Below are positions 7,726 to 16,162 of a stretch of DNA of 43,919 bases, one piece after another. The notes under the pieces were generated by a model. It searched no databases. It was not told the DNA's origin and saw only the letters and a program-made list of their open reading frames with translations. The stretch is from CAZHPA01 sp964533945 (GTDB lineage Bacteria; Bacillota; Clostridia; Lachnospirales; WRBF01), in assembly GCA_964533945.1 (NCBI GenBank), contig CAZHPA010000013.1, forward strand, positions 1 to 43,919, in the 5' to 3' direction. Every line of letters starts with the position of its first letter. The first letter of the stretch is position 1. The translations under genes and the position numbers were made by a program.

Positions 7726-9063
7726 TTGTTTTCCAAAATTTTAATTGCAAATAGAGGAGAAATAGCCGTCAGAATAATTAGAGCTTGTAAAGAAATGGGT
7801 ATTTCGACCGTTGCCGTTTATTCAACAGCCGACAAAGATGCACTTCATGTTAGCCTTGCCGATGAAAGTGTTTGCATTGGCAAAAGCACAGTTAAAGAAA
7901 GTTACCTTAATATGGAAGCAATTTTGCAAGCTGCAATTAATACGGGCGTTCAAGCTATTCACCCCGGTTATGGTTTGCTTTCTGAAAACACAACGTTTGT
8001 TAAGCTTTGCGAAAAATGCGATATAACGTTTATTGGCCCAACATCTGAAATTATTAATATGATGGGCAATAAAGAGCAAGCAAGAAAAACTATGGAAAAA
8101 GCAGGCGTTCCCATAATTACTGGAACGCAAGTTATAGAAAACATAGATGAAGCAAAAGCTGCCGCTATTAAAATTGGATTTCCCGTTTTAATTAAAGCAC
8201 GTTCGGGCGGCGGAGGGCGTGGAATTAGGCTTGTTAATTGCGAAAGTGAATTTGAAACAGCATTTTTAACAGCAACGCAGGAAGCTAAAAATGCTTTTTC
8301 GGATAGCGGAGTTTATATAGAAAAATATTTAACTAAAACTAAACATATAGAAATGCAGCTGCTTTGCGATAATTTTGGGAATATTATTTGCCTTGGCGAA
8401 CGTGAATGTTCTATGCAAAGAAAAAACCAAAAAATGATTGAAGAAAGCCCTTCAACAGCCCTTAATGAGCAAACAAGGCAAAAAATGATTGAAGCATCAA
8501 TTTTAGCTGCAAAAACAGTTTCATATAAAAATGCTGGAACTATAGAATTCTTGCTTGATAAAGACGGAAACTTTTACTTTATGGAAATGAATACACGGTT
8601 GCAAGTTGAACATCCTGTAACGGAAATGGTAACAGGTGTTGATTTGGTTAAGTGGCAAATTAGAATTGCTGCTGATGCAAAACTTCCGTTTACTCAAGAA
8701 GACATAAAAATTGACGGACACGCTATCGAATGCAGAATTAACGCCGAAAATCCATATAAAAATTTCCGCCCATCTTGCGGCAAAATTTCTGTGCTTCATA
8801 TTCCCGGTGGCCCTTGGGTTCGCTTTGACAGCGCAGTTTATCAAGATTATGAAATACCACCGTTTTACGATTCAATGATTGGCAAACTAATTGTTTACGC
8901 AAAAACTCGTGAAGAATGTATTAGAAAAATGCAAGCGTCGCTTTGCGAATTAGTAATTGAAGGCGTTGAACACAACTTAGACTTTCAAATGGAACTGTTA
9001 GACGACGAGAAGTTTAAGTCTGGAATTTATACAACAAGCTTTCTTGCTGAAAGGGGTATGTAA
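7726..9063 (+). CDS. accC: Biotin carboxylase (AccC)
   Basis: ATP-dependent carboxylation of the biotin on AccB, the first half of the acetyl-CoA carboxylase reaction. 445 residues: N-terminal biotin carboxylase domain (FSKILIANRGEIAVRI), central ATP-grasp with glycine-rich loop ARSGGGGRGIR and active-site MEMNTRLQVEHPVTE, and C-terminal domain (HAIECRINAENP onward). TTG start, supported by GGAGGAG about 8 bases upstream and the usual M-F-x-K-I-L-I-A-N-R-G-E N-terminus. Stop and accD start overlap as TAATG. Confidence 0.97.
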   Translation: MFSKILIANRGEIAVRIIRACKEMGISTVAVYSTADKDALHVSLADESVCIGKSTVKESYLNMEAILQAAINTGVQAIHPGYGLLSENTTFVKLCEKCDITFIGPTSEIINMMGNKEQARKTMEKAGVPIITGTQVIENIDEAKAAAIKIGFPVLIKARSGGGGRGIRLVNCESEFETAFLTATQEAKNAFSDSGVYIEKYLTKTKHIEMQLLCDNFGNIICLGERECSMQRKNQKMIEESPSTALNEQTRQKMIEASILAAKTVSYKNAGTIEFLLDKDGNFYFMEMNTRLQVEHPVTEMVTGVDLVKWQIRIAADAKLPFTQEDIKIDGHAIECRINAENPYKNFRPSCGKISVLHIPGGPWVRFDSAVYQDYEIPPFYDSMIGKLIVYAKTREECIRKMQASLCELVIEGVEHNLDFQMELLDDEKFKSGIYTTSFLAERGM

Positions 9064-9926
9064 TGTTCACGTTTAAAAAACCCAAAAACGAATTGGAATT
9101 GCTTTTAAAGCAAAGCTCTAAAAAAAATCCTAACATTCCAGATGAAATGTTTACAAGCTGCCCAAGCTGCAAACTTTCAATCGTTTTATCAGAGCTTACA
9201 GAAAATATGAAGCTATGCCCAAAATGCAACTACCACTTTAAAATGAATGCACGCCAAAGAATAAGCATAACATGCGACGAAAACACTTTTTGCGAAATGG
9301 ATTCTGATTTAGCAACAACAAATATATTAGAATTCCCCGAATATGATAAAAAGCTTCAAAACGCCAAGCTGGAAAGCGGCGAAAATGAAGCCGTTATAAC
9401 CGGAACTTGTAAAGTAGAAGGAATAGAAACGGCAATATTTGTTATGGAAAGTTCATTTATGATGGGCAGTATGGGAAGTGTTGTAGGGGAGAAAATAACA
9501 AGGCTTTTTGAATTTGCAACACAAAACAAACTCCCTGTTATAGGCTTTACAGTTTCGGGCGGCGCAAGAATGCAAGAAGGTATTTTATCTTTAATGCAAA
9601 TGGCAAAAACAAGCGGTGCAGTTAAAAAACATAGCGACAACGGGCTTTTATATGTAACAGTTTTAACTAACCCTACAACAGGTGGGGTTACTGCAAGCTT
9701 TGCTATGGAAGGTGATATAATTATTTCCGAACCTAATGCTTTAATATGCTTTGCAGGTCCCCGCGTTATTGAACAAACAACAAAGCAAAAGCTTCCTAAT
9801 GGCTTCCAGAAGGCAGAATTTTTAATGGAAAAAGGCTTTATCGACGCTATAGTTCCAAGAGGCAAGCAAAGAGATTATTTGGCTAAAGTTTTAATGCTTC
9901 ATACTAATAAAGGATTGAAAGGGTAG
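9063..9926 (+). CDS. accD: Acetyl-CoA carboxylase carboxyltransferase, beta subunit (AccD)
   Basis: With AccA forms the carboxyltransferase that makes malonyl-CoA. 287 residues with an N-terminal zinc ribbon (Cys33, Cys36, Cys52, Cys55) and a crotonase-like domain holding GGARMQEG and TNPTTGGVTASFA. Translationally coupled to accC by the TAATG overlap. Followed six bases later by a thioesterase gene rather than directly by accA. Confidence 0.96.
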   Translation: MFTFKKPKNELELLLKQSSKKNPNIPDEMFTSCPSCKLSIVLSELTENMKLCPKCNYHFKMNARQRISITCDENTFCEMDSDLATTNILEFPEYDKKLQNAKLESGENEAVITGTCKVEGIETAIFVMESSFMMGSMGSVVGEKITRLFEFATQNKLPVIGFTVSGGARMQEGILSLMQMAKTSGAVKKHSDNGLLYVTVLTNPTTGGVTASFAMEGDIIISEPNALICFAGPRVIEQTTKQKLPNGFQKAEFLMEKGFIDAIVPRGKQRDYLAKVLMLHTNKGLKG

Positions 9927-9932
9927 TTTAAT

Positions 9933-10337
9933 ATGTTAGAAGAAGCAAGAGAAAAATTTAAAGCCGATTATTTTGCAACTGAAGCAACGGGCATTGTAAT
10001 TGAAGAAGTTGGTGTAGACTTTGCGAAATGCAGCCTAAAGCTTGAAAAAAAGCATATGAATGCAGCAAACACAGTTATGGGCGGTGCTATATATACGCTT
10101 GCAGATTTTGCATTTGCTGTTGCTTCTAATGCATACACAGAAGAATTTATAACAGTTTCGCTTGTAAGCCAAATTACTTATATTGCCAAATCAAAAGGAA
10201 CGCAATTAATTGCAGAAGCCAATTGCATTAAATCAGGAAAAAGCACTTGCTTTTTTATTGTTGACGTTAAAGATAATTTAAAAAATCATGTTGCGTCCGT
10301 ATCTATAAATGGATTTAGAAAACCGAAGGGGATATAA
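9933..10337 (+). CDS. PaaI-type hot-dog thioesterase
   Basis: A 134-residue single-domain hot-dog protein of the PaaI/YbgC-like acyl-CoA thioesterase group. The core motif reads NAANTVMGGAIYTLADFA, with the likely catalytic Asp at residue 58; the usual HGG is MGG here. It could release or proofread acyl-CoA/acyl-ACP, but the substrate cannot be read from sequence. SD AAAGGG lies in the end of accD, and the stop lies one base before the chosen accA start, so the gene is co-transcribed with both carboxyltransferase subunits. Confidence 0.82.
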   Translation: MLEEAREKFKADYFATEATGIVIEEVGVDFAKCSLKLEKKHMNAANTVMGGAIYTLADFAFAVASNAYTEEFITVSLVSQITYIAKSKGTQLIAEANCIKSGKSTCFFIVDVKDNLKNHVASVSINGFRKPKGI

Positions 10338-10338
10338 C

Positions 10339-11103
10339 ATGAAAGCAATCGAAAAAGTTTTATTAGCAAGAAATAAAAACAGGCCAACATCTGCCAAATA
10401 TATAGGCAACATATTTAAAGATTTTATAGAACTACATGGCGACAGAAAGTTTGGCGACGATAGAGCTATAATTGGGGGAATTGGAACTTTAGTTGATATG
10501 CCGGTTACTGTTATTGCAATAGAAAAAGGGAGTAATACTAAGGAAAAAGTGCTTAGAAACTTTGGCTCTGTTCACCCTGAAGGCTATAGGAAAGCATTAA
10601 GACTTATGAAGCAAGCTGAAAAATTTAAAAGACCAATTGTGTGTTTTGTTGACACATCGGGGGCTTTTTGTGGAATTGGTGCAGAAGAAAGAGGGCAAGG
10701 CCAAGCTATAGCTGAAAACCTAATGGAAATGATGTGGCTTAAAACGCCTATAATTTCAATATTAATAGGTGAAGGCGGAAGCGGTGGTGCGCTTGCACTA
10801 GGCGTTTCAAATGAAGTTTGGATACTTGAAAATGCCGTATATTCAGTTATTTCCCCCGAAGGCTGTGCTTCAATATTATATAAAGATTCAAACAAAGCAG
10901 AATTAGCAGCAGAAAATTTAAAGCTAACCGCTCAAGATTTACTTGATTTAAAAGTTGTTGATAAAATAATTAAAGAAAACAATCAAATTTACAATGCAAT
11001 TCAAACATCGCTATATGAAAAGCTTACATCATTATGTCAGCTTGAAGACGAAGAAGTTGTTTCGCTTAGATATAAAAAGTTTAGAAATATTGGAAGCATC
11101 TAG
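10339..11103 (+). CDS. accA: Acetyl-CoA carboxylase carboxyltransferase, alpha subunit (AccA)
   Basis: Partner of AccD in malonyl-CoA formation. 254 residues; crotonase-like core with SGAFCGIGAEERGQG, ILIGEGGSGGALALGV and YSVISPEGCASIL, all typical of AccA. Start chosen at ATG 10339 because SD AAGGGG lies 8 bases upstream and the N-terminus (MKAIEKVLLARNKNRPTS) fits the family; an in-frame ATG at 10309 lies inside the thioesterase gene. Somewhat shorter than the roughly 320-residue proteobacterial form, as usual for clostridial AccA. Last gene of the operon, followed directly by a terminator. Confidence 0.96.
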   Translation: MKAIEKVLLARNKNRPTSAKYIGNIFKDFIELHGDRKFGDDRAIIGGIGTLVDMPVTVIAIEKGSNTKEKVLRNFGSVHPEGYRKALRLMKQAEKFKRPIVCFVDTSGAFCGIGAEERGQGQAIAENLMEMMWLKTPIISILIGEGGSGGALALGVSNEVWILENAVYSVISPEGCASILYKDSNKAELAAENLKLTAQDLLDLKVVDKIIKENNQIYNAIQTSLYEKLTSLCQLEDEEVVSLRYKKFRNIGSI

Positions 11104-11114
11104 CATAAAAAATA

Positions 11115-11135
11115 GGACGTATTAAACGTCCTTTT
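11115..11135. terminator. Two-way terminator between accA and the SGNH gene
   Basis: GGACGT (11115-11120), a 5-base loop and ACGTCC (11126-11131), followed by TTTT on + and by a run of T on - (A-rich stretch 11107-11112 on +). It serves the convergent accA operon and the acyltransferase pair; the stop codon of the SGNH gene (11134-11136) overlaps the + strand T-run. Confidence 0.85.
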
Positions 11136-12168
11136 AATTTTGTTCTAACCAATTTGAAAAGTATTCGGAAGCGATAACAGCTCCGTTATAGTTTAAATGG
11201 GAAGCGTCCCGAAAATCATCATCTTCAAATATTTTTATATTAGGATATAAAGTGTTAAAATCAAGGTAGCAAATATTGTTTTCGTCAGCAATTGCTTTAA
11301 TAGTATTGTGAATTTTATTATATGAAACAGTTTTTTCGAGTGCAGCATATGAAATTGGAGCTGTAACCCAAATTAACTCGATATCATTTTGCTTACAAAG
11401 TTCCATAATTTTTTCTAAATACTTTTTTTGAACATTTGAAATGTTCCATTTTTCCCCATTAAAGCCACCAACTTTTTTCTGTTCTTCTTCGCTCATTACG
11501 TAGTCGCAATATATAAAGCCTTTAGAGCGGTAATATTCTTCGCCCGCAATTACTTTGTTTTCTGTTTCTCTATTTTTTCTTAACTTAAACTTATCATTAA
11601 TTATTTTTGTTAGCGCATTGTTTGCCCATTGTATAAAATCGGTTTGAAATCTTATTGCCGGAATTAAATATTTAGCTTTTTCATTAGCCGGAAAAACATT
11701 TTTTACATAATCCAATCGCAACTTATTGTTTTCCATAACTTGAAAAAGTAAATCTGCCTGTTTATAATTAAAATCTTTATCCATAACCCCAAAAAATATT
11801 TCCATAACAACTTTTTTTGGCTTTTGGTAATTAAGAGCCTCCAAAAGCGTATAATATGAAGTATCGGGGTATTGCTCGGGCATACCCAATTGATACGTGT
11901 TAAGCAAAAGCTTTTCGTCAACAACCAAAGGGTCAAATGTACAGTACGAATGAGAAGAACCTATAAAAAGCATATCAATACTGTTTTTATCTGAATTGTA
12001 AAAATCTACAAAGCGTTGCTTGCTCCACATATTAATTTTATTTTTTTTGCTTGCGGTTTCATATGCATTTCCTATTAGCAGGATAACACATAGTAATAAC
12101 CCAACAAAAGCTACTGCTTTTGTCTTATTAAAAATTTTAGAACTGGAAGTATATAAATTGCCCTGCAT
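11134..12168 (-). CDS. SGNH esterase-like protein paired with MBOAT acyltransferase
   Basis: A 344-residue protein with one N-terminal membrane segment (about residues 16-36, AVAFVGLLLCVILL) and an extracellular SGNH-hydrolase-like domain. Block I reads FIGSSHSYCTFDP, with the likely nucleophile Ser, and the C-terminal block DASHLNYNGA supplies the Asp-x-x-His pair. Proteins of this type (DltD/AlgJ/AlgX-like) work with MBOAT proteins to attach acyl groups to cell-surface polymers. Start placed at ATG 12168 because GGGGGTG lies 8 bases upstream; the longer TTG start at 12195 lacks support. It overlaps the MBOAT gene end by 32 bases, so the two are coupled. The acceptor polymer is unknown. Confidence 0.75.
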   Translation of the reverse strand: MQGNLYTSSSKIFNKTKAVAFVGLLLCVILLIGNAYETASKKNKINMWSKQRFVDFYNSDKNSIDMLFIGSSHSYCTFDPLVVDEKLLLNTYQLGMPEQYPDTSYYTLLEALNYQKPKKVVMEIFFGVMDKDFNYKQADLLFQVMENNKLRLDYVKNVFPANEKAKYLIPAIRFQTDFIQWANNALTKIINDKFKLRKNRETENKVIAGEEYYRSKGFIYCDYVMSEEEQKKVGGFNGEKWNISNVQKKYLEKIMELCKQNDIELIWVTAPISYAALEKTVSYNKIHNTIKAIADENNICYLDFNTLYPNIKIFEDDDFRDASHLNYNGAVIASEYFSNWLEQN

Positions 12169-13534
12169 TTGAAAACACCCCCAAGCATACAACAATTGAA
12201 GTTAAAATAACATAAAAGCTAAGGCGTATAAACCAGTTTTTGCTTAGTAATATAGAATGTATATCTTTATCTTTGCTTGCCATATCAATAATAAATAAAA
12301 TCATTATTAATGCTATAACTAAAATAACCTCAAAAAATGTAATTCCAAATTCGTTAAAAACATAATAAACATATTGGACGTTTGTCCAATTTTTAATGCC
12401 TTTAAATAAATTGCATATAATATATATTGAACTGCTTAGGTTCTTAGCTCTGAAAAAAATAAATGCAAATACAACGGAAATAAACGTTAATATTCTTCCC
12501 TTAATAATGCCACTAACTTGATATATACCGTGCAAAAGCCCCCATATTACAAATGTCCAGTTTGCGCCGTGCCATAAACCGCTTAATAAAAATGTAATTA
12601 TAGTGTTAATGTTTTTCCGTTTTCTGTTTCCTCCAAGCGGAATATACAAATAATCTTTAAACCAACCCGAAAGCGAAATATGCCAGCGTCTCCAAAATTC
12701 TTTAATATTCTTACTTAAAAACGGCTGTTTAAAGTTTTGCATTAAATCAACATCAAGCACTTTTGCACAACCTATGGCAATATCTGAATAACCGCTAAAA
12801 TCACAATATATTTGAAATGTGAAAAATAGCGCCGCAATAATAAGGGAAAGCCCTTCATATTTTTGAGGATAATTAAAAACAGTATTAACGGCAATAGCAA
12901 GGCGGTCGGCAACCACTATCTTTTTGAAAAAACCAAAAATCATAAACTTAGAACCCATAACAATGTTATCGAAATTAAATTTCTTCTTTTCAGATGTAAA
13001 CAGTTGAGGCATTAAGCTTTCAAATCTTTCAATAGGCCCTGCTACAAGCTGCGGAAAAAAAGTTATAAATAAAGAAAGCTTGAAAAAATTGCGCTCTGCC
13101 TTTATTCTTTTGCGGTACACGTCTATAGTATATCCAATAGCTTGAAATGTGAAAAACGATATTCCCATTGGCAAAATAATTGTGGGGCGTGGAATTTTAT
13201 ATTTAATTTTAAGCATTGAAGCTAAAAACGCAAATGTTTCGTTAATAAAACCTAAGTATTTAAAAACAAACAAAAGCCCTAAACTTATTACAAGGCAAAT
13301 TATTAATACCCTTTTTCGCACCTTTTCGTCTTTAGAATTATATATTTTAAGCGATACTGCGTAATTTAAAAATGTTGAAAAAAGTATTAGCGTTATAAAC
13401 GCCGGATTCCATGCCATATAAAAAATATAGCTTGCCAAAAGCAATAAAATCCATTTAAATTTTTGGGGTATTATGTAGTATAAAGTTGTTGTTGCTATGA
13501 AAAATATAATAAAATTAAACGAGTTAAACAGCAA
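12137..13534 (-). CDS. MBOAT O-acyltransferase (AlgI/DltB-like)
   Basis: Multi-pass membrane O-acyltransferase that passes acyl groups (often acetyl) across the membrane to a surface glycan. 465 residues with about ten hydrophobic segments. Family motifs are FWRRWHISLSGWFKDYLYIPLGG and LSGLWHGANWTFVIWGLLHG, the latter with the invariant His. Start placed at TTG 13534: AGGGAG lies 9 bases upstream and the product begins MLFNSFNFIIFF, the classic MBOAT N-terminus; the ATG at 13573 adds 13 non-family residues and has no SD. With the downstream SGNH protein it forms a typical two-gene acylation unit; no dltA/dltC are nearby, so D-alanylation is unlikely. Confidence 0.88.
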   Translation of the reverse strand: MLFNSFNFIIFFIATTTLYYIIPQKFKWILLLLASYIFYMAWNPAFITLILFSTFLNYAVSLKIYNSKDEKVRKRVLIICLVISLGLLFVFKYLGFINETFAFLASMLKIKYKIPRPTIILPMGISFFTFQAIGYTIDVYRKRIKAERNFFKLSLFITFFPQLVAGPIERFESLMPQLFTSEKKKFNFDNIVMGSKFMIFGFFKKIVVADRLAIAVNTVFNYPQKYEGLSLIIAALFFTFQIYCDFSGYSDIAIGCAKVLDVDLMQNFKQPFLSKNIKEFWRRWHISLSGWFKDYLYIPLGGNRKRKNINTIITFLLSGLWHGANWTFVIWGLLHGIYQVSGIIKGRILTFISVVFAFIFFRAKNLSSSIYIICNLFKGIKNWTNVQYVYYVFNEFGITFFEVILVIALIMILFIIDMASKDKDIHSILLSKNWFIRLSFYVILTSIVVCLGVFSNAGQFIYFQF

Positions 13535-13615
13535 TTTTTTGCACTCCCTTTTTGTAACAAGTTGAATGTCCATGCATAGTATGTCAGTATATTTCTTTTT
13601 GGAGGTGCTTCTACT

Positions 13616-14878
13616 ATGGGTGGATATAAAGTTGTAGGTGGCAACAAACTTGAAGGCGAAGTTAAAATTGACGGCGCAAAAAATTCTATATTGCCAATTT
13701 TAGCATCTGTAGTTTTAAATAACCATGTTAGCGTTATTCACAATTGCCCGAAAATATCAGATACTATTGTTTCAATCGAAATACTTAAAGCTATAGGTTG
13801 CAAAGTAACGTTTTATGAAGAACAAAAGACAATTATTATAGATTCCTCAACCGCCAATATTACAGATGTTCCCGAACAATTTGCCCGTGAAATGCGTTCT
13901 TCCATAATTTTTTTAGGTGCAATATTAGGAAGGTTCGGGCAATGCAAAATTAGCTATCCTGGGGGTTGCGAACTTGGCTTAAGGCGTATTAACCTACATT
14001 TAAAAGCACTGAGAGAACTAGGTGCCGAAATTACAGAACGGCATGGATTTATTATGTGCGAAGCTAAAAAACTTACAGGCACAAAAATAAATTTAGACTC
14101 TCCAAGCGTTGGCGCAACACAGAACATAATGCTTGCCGCTGTTTTAGCAGAAGGTGAAACAACTATTACAAATGCCGCAAAAGAACCAGAAATAGTTGAC
14201 CTTGAAAAATTTTTAAACGGTATGGGTGCAAAAGTTTATGGTGCAGGCACAGATTGCGTTGTAATTAAAGGAGTTAAAAAACTCCATAGTGTTGAGCATA
14301 CTATAATTCCCGACAGAATTATTGCAGGAACATATTTAACAGCAGCAGCAATTACAAAAGGAAACATAACAGTTGAGAACATTATCCCAAGTCATATATA
14401 TCCAATAACTTCAAAATTATCAGAAGCAGGCTGCACAATATATGAAGAAAACAATAAAATTCACTTAATCTCCCCCGAAATATTAAAGGAAATACCAACA
14501 ACAACAACTCTCCCTCACCCTGGTTTTCCAACTGATATGCAGCCTCAATTAATGGCTTTGCTTTCTATTGCAAAAGGAACAAGCGTTATTTTCGAGAGTA
14601 TTTTTGAATCAAGAACAAAGCATATCGGCGAATTGGTACGAATGGGTGCAGATATTATTTTAGGTTCTGATGGTAGAACTTCAGTTATTAAAGGTGTTAA
14701 AATGCTAAAAGGAACAACTGTTGAATCTAAAGACTTGCGAGGAGGCGCAGCTTTAATTTTAGCAGGGCTTGCTGCAGAAGGTGAAACAATTGTCGAAAAT
14801 TCAGGGTTTGTAGAACGTGGCTACGAGAAAATTGAAGAAGACTTAAAAAGCTTAGGTGCAAACATTTCCATTATATAA
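13616..14878 (+). CDS. murA: UDP-N-acetylglucosamine 1-carboxyvinyltransferase (MurA)
   Basis: First committed step of peptidoglycan synthesis: enolpyruvyl transfer from PEP to UDP-GlcNAc. 420 residues in the two-domain EPT fold. KIDGAKNSILPIL contains the conserved Lys-Asn pair, and the flexible loop PGGCELGLR has Cys118, the residue alkylated by fosfomycin, so the enzyme should be sensitive. Strong SD (GGAGGTG) 8 bases before the ATG. Monocistronic, divergent from the MBOAT gene and convergent with aroC. Firmicutes often have two MurA copies; only one is seen here. Confidence 0.95.
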   Translation: MGGYKVVGGNKLEGEVKIDGAKNSILPILASVVLNNHVSVIHNCPKISDTIVSIEILKAIGCKVTFYEEQKTIIIDSSTANITDVPEQFAREMRSSIIFLGAILGRFGQCKISYPGGCELGLRRINLHLKALRELGAEITERHGFIMCEAKKLTGTKINLDSPSVGATQNIMLAAVLAEGETTITNAAKEPEIVDLEKFLNGMGAKVYGAGTDCVVIKGVKKLHSVEHTIIPDRIIAGTYLTAAAITKGNITVENIIPSHIYPITSKLSEAGCTIYEENNKIHLISPEILKEIPTTTTLPHPGFPTDMQPQLMALLSIAKGTSVIFESIFESRTKHIGELVRMGADIILGSDGRTSVIKGVKMLKGTTVESKDLRGGAALILAGLAAEGETIVENSGFVERGYEKIEEDLKSLGANISII

Positions 14879-14896
14879 ATTAAAACTAAGCTAATT

Positions 14897-14917
14897 GTGG
14901 CGGAAACTATCCGCTAC
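14897..14917. other. Hairpin downstream of murA
   Basis: GTGGCGGA (14897-14904) and TCCGCTAC (14910-14917) pair over 8 bases (one G-U) around a 5-base loop, 19 bases after the murA stop. There is no good U-run, so it is at best a weak terminator. Confidence 0.45.
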
Positions 14918-14935
14918 GTACATAAAAAGTATCAA

Positions 14936-15002
14936 GTGCCAAATCGTTCATAAATTAAATCTAAAAGCCCTATTCAAAACATAGAATTAATAACAATTGT
15001 GT
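14936..15002 (-). pseudogene. Decayed duplicate of the aroC 3' end
   Basis: These 67 bases align without gaps to 15075-15141, inside the aroC C-terminus, at a constant offset of 139 bases and roughly 80% identity, including an unbroken 19-base match (AAATTAAATCTAAAAGCCC). Read on the - strand it keeps the segment IGLLDLI-x-x-RFG but has two in-frame stops (TGA), so it is not expressed as part of a protein. It lies just downstream of aroC in its direction of transcription. It may be a tandem duplication or a scar left when a homologous aroC was recombined in. Confidence 0.8.
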
Positions 15003-15049
15003 TTAAAAATTACAGAGACATATACGCTGTTATAACTACCTTCTAATAT

Positions 15050-16162
15050 TTAAAGGTTGTCCGTTAAATATTGAATGCCAAATCGTTGGCAAATTAAATC
15101 TAAAAGCCCAATCGCAACCATAGAATCAACAACAACTCTTGCCCTGTGTATAATTGCTGGGTCGTGCCTGCCATTTATAATTAACTGCTCATTTTCCATA
15201 GTATTAATATTAACGGTTTGCTGTGGTTTAAATATAGAAGGTGTTGGTTTAACAACGCATCTTATTACAATCGGCATACCATTTGAAATTCCCCCATTAA
15301 TTCCCCCGTTATTGTTAGTTTTAGTTTTAACGCTTTTGCCGTCATAACAAAATTCGTCGTTGGCAACGCTTCCTTTCATTTTTGCAAATTCAAATCCTGT
15401 TCCAAATTCAACTCCTTTAACTGCTGGAACTGAAAACAAAAGGCTTGATAGTATGCTTTCAACAGAACTAAAAAATGGCTCTCCAATACCTTTTGCAACA
15501 TTTATAGCTACAGTTTCTAAAATTCCCCCTACCGAATCGCCTTCTGTTGCTGCATTTTCAATTTCACAAATCATTTCATTTGCTTTTTCCTTATTAAGAA
15601 CAGGAAAATATATGTTGTTAAGCATTTCAAGTTGTTCTGATAATTGATTTTCGTCTTCTGAAAATAAACTGTCATCAACAATGTTTCTAATTGATTTTAT
15701 ACGCGTTCCAATTGTAACACCTTTTGCTTTTAACATTTGAATGCAAATAGCACCAGCTGCAACTATAGGGGCAGTCAATCTTCCCGAAAAATGTCCTCCT
15801 CCTCTGTAATCTTGAAACCCCAAATATTTTAAGTATGCAGTGTAGTCGGCATGAGAAGGTCTTAATAAATATTTTGTTTTTTCGTAGTCTTTACTTTTTT
15901 GTGCCTTGTTTTCAATTATTATGCAAAGCGGCGTACCTGTTGTGTTACCATTAAAAAAGCCGCTGACTATTTTAAACTCGTCGGCTTCTTGTCTGCTTGT
16001 AGATATTTTGCCTTTTGGCTTTCTTAAATCAAGCTGTTTACTTATAAAGTTTAAGTCAAGTTTAATACCGGAAGGCAACCCATCTATAACAACGCCCATT
16101 GCATCTGAATGCGATTCCCCGAAAAGGCTAATTTTAATATTGCTTCCAAAACAGCTTTTCAT
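15050..16162 (-). CDS. aroC: Chorismate synthase (AroC)
   Basis: FMNH2-dependent conversion of EPSP to chorismate, the last shikimate step. 370 residues with GESHSDAMGVVIDGLPSG near the N-terminus, RPSHADYTAYLKYL, the flavin/substrate region RGGGHFSGRLTAPIVAAGAI and the C-terminal GRHDPAIIHRA. The ATG overlaps the aroB stop by four bases (ATGA), so translation is coupled. Last gene of the pheA-aroB-aroC unit. A degenerate copy of its last codons lies just downstream. Confidence 0.95.
   Translation of the reverse strand: MKSCFGSNIKISLFGESHSDAMGVVIDGLPSGIKLDLNFISKQLDLRKPKGKISTSRQEADEFKIVSGFFNGNTTGTPLCIIIENKAQKSKDYEKTKYLLRPSHADYTAYLKYLGFQDYRGGGHFSGRLTAPIVAAGAICIQMLKAKGVTIGTRIKSIRNIVDDSLFSEDENQLSEQLEMLNNIYFPVLNKEKANEMICEIENAATEGDSVGGILETVAINVAKGIGEPFFSSVESILSSLLFSVPAVKGVEFGTGFEFAKMKGSVANDEFCYDGKSVKTKTNNNGGINGGISNGMPIVIRCVVKPTPSIFKPQQTVNINTMENEQLIINGRHDPAIIHRARVVVDSMVAIGLLDLICQRFGIQYLTDNL

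Noticed and set aside
13535..13573. MBOAT gene starting at ATG 13573
   Set aside because: No SD and 13 extra residues not typical of the family; TTG 13534 has AGGGAG and yields the usual MLFNS start.
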